NCBI GenBank assembly: GCA_963693315.1
Contig: OY856187.1
Location: 47,696,485 to 47,760,484 of the forward strand
Length of the DNA stretch: 64,000 nucleotides
Origin: Diogma glabrata
Taxonomy: Eukaryota; Arthropoda; Insecta; Diptera; Cylindrotomidae
Reading direction: 5' to 3'
Position numbers and translations under genes: made by a program. The notes under the pieces are model-generated. The model saw nothing but the letters and a program-made list of their open reading frames with translations, was not told where the DNA came from and ran no database searches. Positions 20,760 to 34,500 of the stretch are shown piece after piece (within the stretch, counting starts at the first letter, position 1; each line of letters starts with the position of its first letter).

Positions 20760-21690
20760 GATCCGATTTTAATTTGTCCCCAAAAATAACTGTTTGGTAA
20801 GAGTAAAAAAATATGAAATTGACCATCGATCAAAACAATTTTTTAAGAAGGGTAGGTAGATGGAACATGTAAAAAACTGGAAATTTATTCCTTGAGTTTG
20901 TAAAAAAACAAAGTTAAAAATTGATAGTGTAATGATACATTTTTTTTCTTTATTTTCTTATATTTCAATTTATAAAACTTTTTTGGTTTTGGGTAGTAAT
21001 AAAGGTCAGGCACCTTTCACAATATTACAGACAATTTGATTTTATATTTATTAATTTAATTTAGTTCATCCTTCTGATTTCTTGGAATAAAAAACGGTTG
21101 TGCAATATAATTTTTAGATTTTGATTCCATTGTTTTAATTTTGCAAGGTTTTCTCGGGATTTTTGTTTTGCTTGAAAAATAGTTTATAAGTACATAAAAA
21201 ATTACATTTAAAGATAAACTTATAAAAGGATAAATGACGAAGAAGAGAAGGAACATTTTTTAAATTGCTTTTCCTATAGCAAGTCTAGACATAACGGTAT
21301 CGTGGTGGTCTACAGCGTTCTATCCAAATATGTTGACTTCTAATATTTTTACTTTAATCAATTTGCTTATTTATGTCAGGCATGGGCTGTTCAAACACAA
21401 GTGTTTCCTTATGTCCGTTGTTTTTGTTTTCGTAATGATGAGTTTAGGCTTTGTATAACTAGTTTTTTCTATATTATTTGGAAGTGACGATGAGTCAAAA
21501 GTCCATGTAGCCACTGAGCCAGGTTTGTATTTTTGATGGAAACATGAGTCTGTGTTGTCATTTTTAAAGGAGATTTTTTCATTTACCTCACTCCTTATAA
21601 CATCTGGTGTGGTTCTGTCATCTGTGTTAAGAAATATTACACTTAAAATATGTCTTAGGATGGCCGGTGAGTTCTAGATTCAAACAAAGG
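20760..21690. other. Upstream flank of the cuticle gene, nothing recognised
   Basis: AT-rich sequence without recognisable coding similarity or repeat ends. It may hold enhancers of the cuticle gene, but none can be named. A minus-strand open frame at 21056-21256 is hydrophobic and AT-biased and is taken as chance. Confidence 0.4.
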
Positions 21691-23050
21691 ACAGAAAGAT
21701 CCAAAGTAGAAAATACATGATTTAATTTTTGAATTATACGGCGTCCGACATGACGACGGGTTTCATGCTAAGCTTTCTTTTCTTTGTGAACGGGACCAAC
21801 ATAGTTTTACTCAGATTGAGTTTTAGACCCACATTAGTGCACCAAGTGTTTTCAGCTTCAGTCCCTGGTTACTTAAGATAGCCAAAATTTCATCCACCAC
21901 TAGACGCCAGATGAAGGGTGATAAAACTCAATCTTGCGGACAGCCCCAAGTAGTACGAAGGCTGATTTTTCAATCGCCAGCCATACTTTCTCTGTTACTT
22001 TAGTTCTCTACATCTCACGCTTCCAGTCAGTTGGGGTGCTGGCCTCGAAGGCCTTGGCGATTGCCAGATTTAACGCCGCTACAGGTGGTTCCAGCGAGAT
22101 ATAGTGTTTAACTCTTCCTCTAACCGTTACTAGCTGTATAACTTCTTTCAGGTTCTCACATTGGTCGCACCTTGTGTTTCTGGGGTAGCGAATCGGGATC
22201 CATGGAAACTTGTCCATAGACAAAGAATTTGCCAAACTGGAAGTTAAGGGTCGGTGCTTATTCCCGATAAGGCTATCTTTGACCTTTCGTCAATTGAAAA
22301 AGTCAAGAGTTGACCTATGCCCTCAGCCCGACTTCCAGACAACTTCCAATCTTTGACAAATATTTCAGCGTTTAGCCATTCTAGCATAGCGGAGATTTCT
22401 CTCTGGTTTGCCCAGCACTCCTTAGGAAAAAGACGCTAGCCTTGTTAGGAATCGGAATATCATCTCCCATTTTCCTGACAAGTGAATATGTACCGACTTC
22501 CACTTTATGTAGAACAGACACGAGCCACTTAACCGTCTGTTTGACGTCGCGGTCTACCACCACGAAGCGAATACCCTCAAACCCGATCCTGTGATTAACA
22601 TAACCTATCGGTAGTTGATTCACCAGTCTTGCTTCGATTAATTCTAACTCCGCCGTGCTTAGCACCATCTGGGGATGATCTTAATTGCACCAACATAGCT
22701 GATGCTTGATATGAGATGATATTGTCTCCTCTCCTGGTCGATGGCTATCCTGGGTTTCTGCCTTACGTTTTTCTGCGGCGTCGTGGACTTCCTATCCCAC
22801 TTTATATGTTTTGCTCTTACGGTTGGAGTCTTCCCTTTCCGTTTCACAGCCTTTCTCTTAGAGTGCGCTGAAGATACCTCCTCCGCGAGGAACCTCTAGT
22901 ACCACACGATATCAGCTTCACTGACCCCTACCTCAGTTGGTCTTCCAGCCTTACAGTCTTGTATAGATGGACCTTTATTCTCCTTCTGCTTGTCCTGTTT
23001 TGGCATCAAAGACACAGCAACAGTGTTACTTGCCGCTCGTACATTCACAT
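21690..23050 (-). pseudogene. Non-LTR element remnant: ORF1 and RT parts
   Basis: Read on the minus strand, 23050-22250 gives a basic, lysine-rich region (KRKAVKRKGKTPTVRAKHIKW), then a block with EARLVNQLPIGYVNHRIGFEG and VVVDRDVKQTVKWLV, KVEVGTYSLV and LLTFSIDERSKIAL. The layout resembles the DUF4780-type ORF1 of insect non-LTR elements (helical domain, then 'G..R....D......WL'). At 21720-21850 an RT-like piece reads WCTNVGLKLNLSKTMLVPFTKKRK, matching the region after the catalytic motif, 'WC...GL.LN..KT..V.FT.K'. Stops and frameshifts break it, and most of the RT is deleted. A related ORF1 piece lies at 35130-35760. Confidence 0.6.
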
Positions 23051-23369
23051 TTTTTTTTCTTTTTTAATAAAATGTGTTGTGTAGTAGGAATTACAATATG
23101 TGTCACAATAACACATAAAAACCTTTTAAGACCAAGATCCCACAAAACATACGTTCAAAGGTGTTGATGGACGTAAATCTTTCTTTTTTTGTATTTTTAT
23201 ATTTTTTGTTAAAGAATGGATAACTAAACAAAAAATCCTATCACTGACAAAATATGACATAGGCCAATATTACTTCGGTCTGAAAGACCTAAGTATTACA
23301 TTCATGAGCTCAAAGTGAAATTCTTACCCCCACTTTTTTTTGACATTTCTCGACGTTTTAGGACCTCCT

Positions 23370-23480
23370 GATTCTAAAAAAGCAAAAAAAAAATGTATGT
23401 CTGTCTGCCGGCCGGCCGGCCGTCATTACCTACGCTGCAGGGAAAACCGCTGGACGGATTTCAAATTTTTGTTTTCTAAA
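23370..23480. repeat. Dispersed insect repeat end with GGCCGGCCGGCC
   Basis: The block ATGTATGTCTGTCTG, a GC-rich GGCCGGCCGGCC, and GCAGGGAAAACCGCTGGACGG looks like the widely scattered arthropod repeat of the form 'TGTCTGTCTG...GAAAACCGCTGGACGGATTT'. Its boundaries are not visible. It stands out by GC content from its AT-rich surroundings. Confidence 0.4.
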
Positions 23481-23679
23481 AATAGGTATACTCAAGGGAC
23501 AGGTCCGAAAGGACGCTGTGTTCGATAACTGTACCGGAAGTGTGTCAAAAAAATCATTATGTGTGTCAAAAATAGCAAATTTTCATATTTTTGGCTTAAA
23601 AAACGTTCATTTTAAGTGATTACGAGTAGGAACATTAAATTTGGAGAAATCTTGATGGTCGGGATTGGTATGTGAGATC

Positions 23680-24425
23680 AAAAACTAGATTATTGCATTA
23701 TAAGTCAAAAAAAAGTTGTCAAGTGTGTCAAAAGAAAGATTTTTATTTATTTTTTTACCCAATTTTTTGGAAAAAATAAAATTGTTTGTTTGAAATGAAA
23801 TTTTATTATTATTATTGAGAATTATGGCATTATAAGTTTGTCAAAAAAATGTTGTCAAGTGTGTCAAAAGATTTTTATTTAGTTTTTTACCTAATTTTTC
23901 GCAAAAAAAATAAAAATGTTTGTTTGAAATGAAATTTTATTATTATTATTGAGAATTATGGCATTATAAGTTTGTCAAAAAAATGTTGTCAAGTGTGTCA
24001 AAAGAAAGATTTTTATTTATTTTTTTACCCAATTTTTTGGAAAAAATAAAATTGTTTGTTTGAAATGAAATTTTATTATTATTATTGAGAATTATGGCAT
24101 GATAAGTTTGTCAAAAAAATGTTGTCAAGTGTGTCAAAAGATTTTCATTTAGTTTTTTACCTAATTTTTTGCAAAAAAAATAAAAATGTTTGTTTGAAAT
24201 GAAATTTTATTACTATTATTGAGAATTATGGCATTATAAGTTTGTCAAAAAATGTTGTCAAGTGTGTCAAAAGAAAGGTTTTTATTTATTTTTACTTAAT
24301 TTTTTTAGAAAAAAATAAAATTAATAGTTCATATGACATGATATTTTATTATTATTATAGAGAATTATGGCATTATAAGTTTGTCAAAAAATAATGTCAA
24401 GTGTGTCAAAAAATGATTTCATTTA
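23680..24425. repeat. Tandem array of about 135-bp units with alternating types
   Basis: About six units share GTTGTCAAGTGTGTCAAAAG, with starts at 23715, 23851, 23985, 24121, 24254 and near 24393. Each runs through AATGAAATTTTATTATTATT and GAGAATTATGGCATTATAAG. The first and third units read ATTTATTTTTTTACCCAATTT; the second and fourth read ATTTAGTTTTTTACCTAATTT. This gives a higher-order dimer of about 270 bp. Later units are more diverged. It resembles a small satellite array. Confidence 0.85.
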
Positions 24426-24479
24426 ATTTTTTAGCCAATTTTTTTGGGAAAAAAATGTAGCTTGTTTTATGACGTAAAT

Positions 24480-24920
24480 GTAATTTAAAATGAAATTGGA
24501 CATGGACATTTTTGAATTTGTTATAGTTTTTGAAATATTTTTGGAATTTTGAAAAAGTTTGTATTTTTGATTTTGTAATAATTTTAGAATTTCGGCAAAA
24601 GTGTTAATTTTTGATTTTGTAAGAATTTTTGAAATATTTTTAGAATTTTGAAAAATTTTTTAATTTTTGATATTATTATAATTTTTGGAATTTTGAAAAA
24701 AGTTTCAATTTTTGATTTTGTAATAATTTTTGCAATATTTTTAGAATTTTGGAAAAAGTTTGTATTTTTAAGAATTTTTTAAATATTATTGGAATTTAGA
24801 AAAAATTTAAATATTTGATTTTATTCTAATATTTGGAATATTTTTGGAATTTTGAAAAAGTTTGATTTTATTTAATTTAGCAATATTTTTGGAATTTTGA
24901 TTATAATTTTCCGGCAACAT
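24480..24920. repeat. Degenerate tandem array of about 55-65-bp units
   Basis: Repeated blocks of the form GAATTTTGAAAAAGTTTGTATTTTT, GATTTTGTAATAATTTTTG, AAATATTTTTGGAATTTTG recur at least six times with drift in length. Different in sequence from the array just upstream. No coding meaning. Confidence 0.65.
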
Positions 24921-24949
24921 ATTGATGTTTTGTGTTAGTTTTGTAATAA

Positions 24950-27627
24950 ATTTTTAAACAGAGATAAAAAATACTTGTACTTTAACAAAGAGTTATGTTT
25001 GATGTACATCGCTGCCCAAAACTAAAAACCATGTCCTCATAAAAGTTTTTTGCCGAAAACTATATCAAAATCCTTAACCCAGACCGAAGTCTTGATATCT
25101 CAGAGCTGTGAGATTTCAGCCCCTCCATATTTTTATGATAGAATAGAGAAAATAATAGTAAATTAAAAAGTAAATAGCAAATTTTGACAAACATTTGCTG
25201 AAACAAAACAAAAATGTAGTTGCCAATAATCCAGCCGGTTGCATATTCCTTGATCCTGTGACGCACTCTGTTTCTTAAAGATTAAAGGCCCACACATAAT
25301 TATATGAAGGCTCATTTCTTCAAGGAAGCAACAGCGTCTCATCATCAAGGATCATTTAACAGCTAGGATTGAGGGTGCTACCGTTGACTGAATACAGTTC
25401 ATCCGCCACCACCCCTAAGATGTCACCTTGGCTAGTGATATCTCACTGCTATTGCCAGTGGTGTGTGATATCTCACGTCAACTCGTATGTCAATAGCAGG
25501 GACTGGAGTACGCGGAGTTGTCACACCCGTAGATCAAAAATAAAAAAAAAATGTCAAAACAATAAAAACTTATAACCTTCTGTAAGAGCGTTGTCACATT
25601 AATTCGCAGGATTAGCCAACGGCTTGGGAGGTTCGTGCTCTTACATTTTTATGAAGTGGGTCATAGCTTAAAAAAAAACAAAAAAAAATATCTCGATCAT
25701 ACCTACCTCATCTCATCTGATCTCGTACCACCCACACGACAGTAAAAAAAATTAAAACATATTATTTTATTTTATCAACAACCATTTTTAATTTTCATCA
25801 TTTTCAACATAGGAGAATTATAAGAATTATAAGAATTTCAACATAATGAGAATTCCGTCGTTTCTTTTTATTTAAAATAAAAGTAATTTTTTTTGATATA
25901 GAAAACCAATACAACTATTAATACGAATTCGTATTTTTATTTTTTTTGAAAAATTAATAATATATATAATATATAACTAGGGTAAGTTACCGGAATTCCT
26001 AAATCTATAAATTTGTAATTAATAACTAAAAGCTAACACTAGAGTTTTATCTTTTCTTTTTAAAATTAGGACAAATACAACATTTACATTTTTTTCAATT
26101 TTTTTTGTTTTAAGCTTTTTGTTCACTGATTTTGGAGATTTGCAATTTTATTTTCATAATTTTTTTTATATCATTATTTTTTTTCATTTTTCATTTTCAT
26201 AAATTATTGAGTATTTTTTTTAAACAACATTTCACGCAAAATTTCAATTTTTGTTTTAATTTGTTTTATAACTGTTTTTTGAAATTTGCAATTTTAGCTT
26301 TATAATTTTTTTTATATTATTTTTTTCATTTTCATTTTCAATAAAACTTTTAAAAACAATTTTTCACTGCCATATCTATGATTTCTTTATATTATTTTGA
26401 AAAAAAAAAACACCTTCTAATCTGGTGATGAAGCATGATCACAGACCAGTTAATTCCATTGTAAAACAATTTATGCGGATCACACCAAAGAATAATTTAT
26501 GGTTTTACTACCACTTAATTAGCAGGATAAATTCACTGTTTTTCTAATTTATTCGCTTTAAGAGCACAGCTTTATGATTTATGATGACTAACAATCATAT
26601 AGATTTCACTATCAAATCCAAACGTTAAATATTTAATATTTAAAAGTTTTATACTAATAACATTTTCTCTGTTACTTAAAATTAAGTTTGATTTTGATTT
26701 TCTAGTAATAAGAGTTATTACCAGTTTTATCCAAAGCCAAAATCCTCGTGAATATTCACCTGATTTTTGCGTAATTAAATTCCTTTTATTTTCAAAAAAA
26801 AATCGAAACATTTGTTGTAAAAAAAACCAATACTAACAGCTATTAAAAGAAACATTCAATCCTGTTTTGATTTAAAAAAAAAATAATTGTTTTTCAATTG
26901 AACAATAATGATGATGCGTTTGATATAACTTTATCGTACAGTGCAGGATATGGAGTTACGATTTTGTTAGTTTTTAATTAGTTATATTTTTTTTCTTTAT
27001 AAGAAAATTGAATAGGAGAAATTTTCGTTACAAACTGTGCTTCTGAATCGCGTGAATCGCTTCTGTGCCTGCCGCTTGTACCCTCCCTCTCAACTTGTCG
27101 ACAACGCGGTTACGTCTCGCCTTTTATGTTTGTTTGTATTTGTGTATTTGTGTGTTTTATACATATAATTATTGTTATTGTTCATTTTTGTTTCGACGGG
27201 TGTCACGGGAAAGGAGGTTATACACAGCAGAGACTTTAAGCTTTATTTTAACTGATATTTTAACTGAACTAAACAAGCTATTGCAGCCGATAGAAAAAGA
27301 TCAAATATATAAAAGGAAGTTTATTTTAATTTAAAAACAAACAATCGAATGAAGTTGTTTTCACACATGAATGAGTTAACATGAACCATTTTGTTATGTA
27401 TCTCGTCAACATATTTTACATTGAACCCTACACACAACTGGATTAAATTTCTTTGCATATTCCCAGGTATCAGGATATTGATATCGGCCTGAAAATGCAA
27501 GGCATAAACCTCTAAAACTTTGTATCATAAAAATTAGCATATCATTCGTTTTGTATGGAATTACAAAAGAGCAAATTTGATCGGTCTCGAACACAGCTTG
27601 AGAAAAGTTTAAAAGCCTAAATAGGCT
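24950..27627. other. Long AT-rich stretch, no gene recognised
   Basis: Homopolymer A and T runs dominate. The short open frames at about 25060-25575, 26572-26811 and 27065-27334 have no recognisable domain. Two places (about 25095-25120 and 25436-25477) contain the phrase GATATCTCA, probably pieces of old repeats. Confidence 0.4.
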
Positions 27628-28820
27628 AGGAAATGAAGCATTTTGGCTCGCAATTTTTTCGTCAAGCATGGATTTACTTGAAATTTTCACAGAAGGTAGG
27701 GAATAACCCAAGGGTCATTTTCTATATCATGCCACTGTACGCTAAAACCTTGGGGGTGGTTGCCACCCCATCTCGGGGGTGGAAATTTTTTATTACATTT
27801 TAGCCATGTAAATCGATGGAAAAAGTAGTTCTAAGAAAAAAATGTTCCATATGTTTTCTTCGTAAAACTAATATTTTTCGAGTTATTCGCGGTTGAAAAT
27901 AACAGTTTTTCGGCGAAAAAATCGACTTTTTTAGAGGGTTTTTTGAGAATAACTCGAAAAATATGCATTTAATCAAAAAAACTGTTGAAATCAAAAAAAA
28001 AAATCTTTTTTTTATAATTTTTATACGACTAATACAAACCGAGATACGGCATGTTAAAGGTTAGCTTTTTTCGTCAAATGCATAATTTGAAATATTCAAA
28101 GTCAAATAACGGGAAAACTTTGCATTTTTCGAGGAAAACTTTCAGAATCTTTTTTCATGTATACAATTAGACCTTTCAAACAAAAAAAAAAGTTTCTAGC
28201 ATAAAAATTGAGCGACTTATGATCAAAATAAGGTCGGTACCTACTTTGTTCTACGAAAAAATCAGTGAAAACAACCCCCTAACTACCCTCCTAATTAAAA
28301 CTGATCTTCACCCTTCTGTAATTTTTTTTATATATGTATTATCAACACACCCAAGATGTTTGACCTATTTAAAATGCCTAATTTTAGAGAAATTGTAGTT
28401 TAAAGATAAATTGGTTTTTTGCAATTTCGTATTTTTCACGCTTTTCTTTAAAATACCTTCGCAAATACTGGAGATACGAAAAAAATGATGGAGTACTAAA
28501 TTGTAGCTTTTTTAATAACTAAAATTTCCCTGTGCATAGATTTTCTTTACAGTGAATATTTAGCGAGGTATAGCTGTTTAAAACCTTTATTTACGAGCAA
28601 ACACCCCCTTATTCGAGTCCTTTAAACTCACCCCACTTAAAAACTAAGGGATCTTAGGGAATTTAATTCACATAGTCTTATAGCTCTTAAAAAACCCTAC
28701 AAAATCATTTTTGAAAAAACTTTTTATCACCAAAAATTAAGGGGCTATGTTTATAAAACGAACTAATTTTTTTTTTCGAAAAACTCGAATATCCCGCTTG
28801 GAAGTGTAATAGAGCATTTT

Positions 28821-29237
<417 letters not shown>

Positions 29238-29268
29238 GTACCACAGAACAGGTTTTTTTCGGCAGTAA

Positions 29269-29463
29269 TACGTTATAATATGTTCCACTTTTTCCATGAT
29301 TTTTTGCCAATGCAAAAAAGGGTGCGGCGTTTCATGCGGGTGCAGAAAATTAGGGTTATACTGCAATCCCACTTGTTCTGGGCACTCGGGGGAAGATTGC
29401 AACAATAGTCTACCAGTTATAGAAGAAGAAGAAGATGACATCGATCTCGATGAAGATGGTTAA
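29269..29463 (+). pseudogene. CXC-type cysteine-rich tail of a transposon-borne protein
   Basis: An open frame of 64 codons after a stop at 29266-29268, ending in TAA at 29461. It encodes a cysteine cluster: [15 protein letters not shown], then [18 protein letters not shown], followed by an acidic tail [13 protein letters not shown]. Spacing CxC-x3-C-x3-CxC-x5-C-x3-C-x6-C resembles Tesmin/TSO1-like CXC zinc-binding domains seen at the carboxy end of several proteins that seem linked to insect transposons. The rest of the protein is gone, replaced by (TA)n. A poly(A) signal AATAAA lies about 40 nt after the stop. It may have bound DNA or been part of a transposase; that is inference. Confidence 0.6.
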
Positions 29464-29869
29464 AAACTATTTGTATTTGTATTTGTAAATTCGTATTTTT
29501 GTGTAAATAAATGTTTTTGTATGTAATTCTACTTTTTTTCTGTATAGATCTATTAAATTACTTATAACAATTGCGATGTTATTAAGGGTGCTTTTTAAGG
29601 GTTGAAATATCCTAAAGCATAAAACAATCATTATTTAACTAATCCAAACCAAATGTTGGCCATATCAAAGTTTAAAATGTTATTTTATAATTTTTTACAA
29701 TTTGGGGTAGTTTTCACCCTCAAAAAACCGTAAGCGTACAACGGCTCAATATAGAAATTGAACTAGAGGGTGAAATAAGCCTAATCCCAAATTTTTGTAC
29801 AAATCGATGCTTGACGAAAAAATTGCGAGGGTTTGCCATTTTTTCAGCTTCATTTCCTGTACTAAAATC

Positions 29870-30453
29870 AGTCGTGGTATTTGTACTTATTGTTTACTGA
29901 TAAACTTTTATTAATTTAAAAAAAACGGGCACACTTTATTTAATTATATTTCTCTTTAAAATATAATAAATTATTATTATGAAAAACACTTTAATATAAT
30001 ATTACAAAAGAAAAAAAAGATAACCGACATATCAATTATATCATTTCAACTCATTTTGGTTGTTGAAATTTTTTTTATTATTAATAAGATTAATCATGCA
30101 AATTACATGTATAAAAACTATATTTGTGTGCAACATAAATTTGTATCTGTTACTAATTTCACGTCCTTATAATATTGCTACCACTTTGATCGCTTAAGTT
30201 GTTTGTTTGTCATATGATCATATCTTTGAAAATAATTAGTTCACAGATTCACTCGAACGGACCGTTTTTTTGAAATTTAATACTCTAAAAAATGCTGCTC
30301 TTAAATTGAAAACGGCACTTGAGCAAAAAAGTCATTTTTCGCATGTTAATTACACATGGGAAACAAACTTGGTTAGCGCCCTTCACAGGTTTGATCTAGG
30401 AAATTGAATTTTTTTTAGGTTCAATGCTAAAATATGATTTTCCTCGATGCATC
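29870..30453. other. AT-rich spacer, nothing recognised
   Basis: Between the TIR element and the Mag-like Gypsy element. No gene or repeat boundary was seen. Confidence 0.4.
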
Positions 30454-30642
30454 TGTTGTATTATATAAAATCTGTAGTTCACCCCTGTATTTGATACATA
30501 GTTCGTCTTCAACGACTTTCTCTTTCTAACACAACGAACACACATCACGTCGATGGACGCCATCGTCACCAAGTGAAATAAAGAATGTCCTATGTTAATT
30601 ATTAAATACCAAGTCTTTTATTTATATACATAATACAAAACA
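30454..30642 (+). repeat. 5' LTR of Mag-like Gypsy element (189 bp)
   Basis: Begins TGTTGTATTATATAAAATC and ends AAAACA. The copy at 34925-35113 is the same length and differs at about 8 positions, so about 96% identical. Flanks read GCATC on the left and ACATC on the right, a possible 5-bp target duplication with one change. TATATAAAA near its start could be the promoter and AATAAA near 30580 the poly(A) signal. Confidence 0.93.
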
Positions 30643-31508
30643 TGGGAGAATCTAGATCAGATAAAAAAGCTGATGAAAAAACTGCTGATAATCAAGTAAA
30701 AGATCTAATACAACAATTGGTAAAAGCTTTAACTGCGAATGCTGGAAGTAATGCCGAAATTGCTTCAAATATTGTGAATTCCAATATTCCAACACCAAAA
30801 GCATTGAGGATAAAGGATGGAAGTGTAAAAGATAATTTTGAAAGATTTCGACAGTCATGGAATGATTATATAGTAGCTTCGAATTATGCTAAGGAAACAC
30901 AACTTAAAAATGTTTCCTTGCTGAGAATTGTCATGGGTGAAGAGGCACGGGAATTGTATGATTCGTTAAAGTTAGCAGATAATGTTAATTTGACAGCTGA
31001 GCAGATCATATCCGAATTGGAAAAAGGTGCTCTTCCAATTGAAATTTTGACGTATAATAGATTTAAATTCCATACAGCATTCCAGGGAAGTGATAATTTT
31101 GAAGAATATTTATTAAAACTACGAAAATTATTAAAAGATTCAAATTATCTTAGGGCTATGGATCAGCCTGAGGATGAATTGCTGAAAGATAGAATTATTG
31201 TTGGTATTCGAGACGATGAGGTACGGAAGCAATTGTTGAAAAAGGAAAAGGTAACTCTTGCTCAAGTTATAAATGTGTGTAAAGTTGAAGAAGCCACGCA
31301 TTCACGCTCAAAGGTCATGGATTTGGATCCTGAGAAAATCAATAGTGTCGCTGTTATCAATAAGTGTAAGTTTTGTGGTAAGAAACATGAGTTTTTGAAG
31401 GATAAATGTCCTGCTAATGGTAAAACGTGCACTTTTTGTAAAGAAAAAAATCACTTTTTTCCCTGTTGTCCAAAAAAACGTGACGAACATAAAAATCGAA
31501 GAAAGTGA
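30642..31508 (+). CDS. gag: Gag of Mag-like Gypsy element
   Basis: An open frame of 288 codons, intact. The amino part is charged. The middle (about residues 60-200) has the form of a retrotransposon gag core, with FERFRQSWNDY and LLRIVMGEEARELYD. The carboxy end has two zinc-knuckle-like motifs: CKFCGKKHEFLKDKC (from about residue 243) and CTFCKEKNHFFPCC, the spacing typical of the Mag clade. The ATG at 30642 uses the last base of the LTR as its A, so there is no untranslated leader and any primer site must lie inside the gag coding sequence. The downstream pol is broken by frameshifts, so gag may survive only by chance. Confidence 0.8.
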   Translation: MGESRSDKKADEKTADNQVKDLIQQLVKALTANAGSNAEIASNIVNSNIPTPKALRIKDGSVKDNFERFRQSWNDYIVASNYAKETQLKNVSLLRIVMGEEARELYDSLKLADNVNLTAEQIISELEKGALPIEILTYNRFKFHTAFQGSDNFEEYLLKLRKLLKDSNYLRAMDQPEDELLKDRIIVGIRDDEVRKQLLKKEKVTLAQVINVCKVEEATHSRSKVMDLDPEKINSVAVINKCKFCGKKHEFLKDKCPANGKTCTFCKEKNHFFPCCPKKRDEHKNRRK

Positions 31509-34500
31509 AACAAATTTCAGAACAGCAATCTGATGACGAGGAAGATAATTCATTTTCATTAAATATAATATCCTGTGGTAGAGATGGTGTTATGGCATCA
31601 ATAAATTTACGAATCAATGGAAAATGGCAGAAAGTAAGTTGTACACTAGATACTGGAGCCGCATTGAACGTCATTGGATATGAGAATTTATGTCAACTGT
31701 TTGAACGAAAAGAAGTTGAGTTAGATGTTTCGACAGCTAAATTGGAAAGTTTTCCTGGTCATTCATAACATTAAAGTTGTTGGAAAAAAAAATCGATTTT
31801 GTGTTCAAGGATAGGCAAAACGTTTAAATTAAATTTTCAAGTGGTATCAGTGAAACATGGTCCGTTGTTGTCTGCTGAGACTTGTAATGGAACTTGGATT
31901 GGTAAAATTTTGCAATATTGTGAAGAATATTTCTAATGATGTTCCAATTAAGTCCGATTGCGTGAAATCATCGGAAAAAATTGTTCAAAAATATGGTCAA
32001 GTCTTTCAAGGGTTGGGCTGGATTGATAGTGAAGTTGATTTAGAAGTTGATGAAACTATAGTTCCTACTTCACAACCGCCACGACGAATTCCGTTGAAGT
32101 TCAGAAACCGGCTAAAGGATGAGATTGACATTTTGTTAAAGGATGGAGTTATAGTTAAGGAAGAAATGCATACAGATTGGTGTAGGAATATAATGATCGT
32201 AAAGGCAGAAGATAGATTTCGTATTGTGTTGGATCGGATCCGTTGCAGTTCAATAAGGCGTAAAACGTCCTAATTATCAATTTCCAAAAATCGAAGAAAT
32301 TCTACCAGAATTGGGTCAAGCAAAAGTTTTTAGTAAGCTGGATTTAGTAAGCTGGAACATTAAATGAAAGGAGTTCTGAACTGACAACATTTTGAACACC
32401 GTTTGGGCGATTTCGATGGATTAGACTTCCATTTGGTGTATCGCCTGCCCCGGAAATTTTTCAGCATAAATTACATGAGATTTTGGATGGTCTTACAAAT
32501 GTAGAGGTGATTGCTGATGATATTTTGGTTTTTGGAAAGGGCGAAACATATGAAGATGCTGTTGCAGAGCATAATAAAAATTTGGAAAAACTGTTGAGTA
32601 GACTGGACGAAAAAGGCTGCAAATTAAACAAAGACGAGATGATGCTCTGTCGGTCTGAAGTAACATTTTATGGTCATGTACTCACAAGTGAAGGCTTGAA
32701 ATCAGATCCATCGAAAGTAAAAGCTATAACATCAATGCCTCGTCCGGAAAAGAAAAAGGATTTGTTACGTTTTTTGGGCATGGTAAATTATCTGTCGAAG
32801 TTTATAAAAAATTTAAGTGATGAAAATGAGGTGCTTAGAAAACTGAATAAAGATAACGTGGAATTTCGATGGACGGAAGAAGAAGAACATTGTTTTCCCG
32901 TATGAAGAATATTATTGGTGAGTACACATTGCTGAAGTATATTGCTATGAATAAACCAGTTGTTATAGAAGCTGACAGCAGCTGTTTTGGATTGGGAGCG
33001 TGTTTGCTTCAGAATGAAGAACCTGTTTATTTTGCTTCTCGGGTGTTGACTGAAACAGAAAAGAAATATGCGCAAATAGAAAAGGAACTTCTAGCGATTC
33101 TATTTGCATGTCGTAGATTTGGTCAGTTTATTGTTGGAAATCCTAGCATATTGGTTAAAACAGATCACAAGCCGTTGATTGGGATTTTCAAGAAACCGAT
33201 TTTGACAGCATCCAAGAGGATTCAAGTAATGCTGATGTTACTTCAACGGTATAATTTGAATACTGAGTACAAACCAGGCAAAGAAATAGTAATTCTGGAT
33301 ACGTTATCAAGAGCTCCAGTATCATGTTCTGAGGAAGTGGAAAAATTTGAAATTTTTCAAATTGAAAAAATTGAAGAAGCCTTTAAGTTCATAGAAGAAA
33401 TAAAGCTTGCCGATACGTTGCCAATAAATGACGAACGAATTACCCAGCTGAGACGAAAAACTAACTCTGATGTAGGTTTGCAGAAAATTATATATTACGT
33501 TGAAAAGGGTTGGCCAGCACGTTTTAATGATGTTGAAGATTTTGTTAAAGTTTGGTACAAATTAAAAGATGATATCACATATCAAGATGGTAAAGGTCAC
33601 CGAATCATTGTTCCATTTAATTTAAGAAAAGAATATGTAGACAGGTTACATCAAAGTCATAACGGGATAGAATTCACGTTGAATCTTGCTAGGGATATGG
33701 TTTATTGGCCTGTTATAACTGAGCATGTACAAAATCGAGTTCAAAATTGTGAAACTTGTTTAAAGTTTTCCTATACTCAAAGAAAACAACCGATGATGTC
33801 GCATCCGATACCTGAATATCCATATCAATAATATGTTTCAGTGGATGTATACTGGAATCTGAATATGGTGGATCGAAATGTAATTTTCTTATTACGGCGG
33901 ATCATTTTTCGGATCGCATCGAATGTGATTTGATGAAGAATTTAAGTACCAAATGTATAATTAATCTTTGTAAACAAAATTTTGCACGGCACGGAGTACC
34001 AGAAATTGTTTGCAGTGATAACCCTAAGAATTTTAACAATCATCAGTTTGAAAAATTTGCGACTAATTCGGAATTTAAGCATGTATCATCATCACCTTAC
34101 CATCAACAAGGAAACGGTAAAGCAGAATCAGCCGTTAAAACAACCAAACATATGTTGAAAAAATCTGAAGAAGAAAATAGTGATTTTTGGTTAAGTTTAT
34201 TGAACAATAGGAATATACCTAATAAAATTGGTTACAGTCCAAATCAACGTATCTTCTCAAGACGAACACGTTGTAAAGTTCCAACTACAATAGATAACTG
34301 AAAACCAAAATTGGCGGAGAAGGTGTCTGAGACAATTGTTAAACGAAAAAAGGATTCTAAGCATAACTATGACAAGAAAACCAGAAAATTGCCAGAATTG
34401 TCTATTGGTCAACCAGTTATGGTTAGAATAAAGCCAGCAAGTTCTACTAAATAGACTCCAGGTATGGTAGCTGAAAAATTGAATGATCGTTCATTAAATG

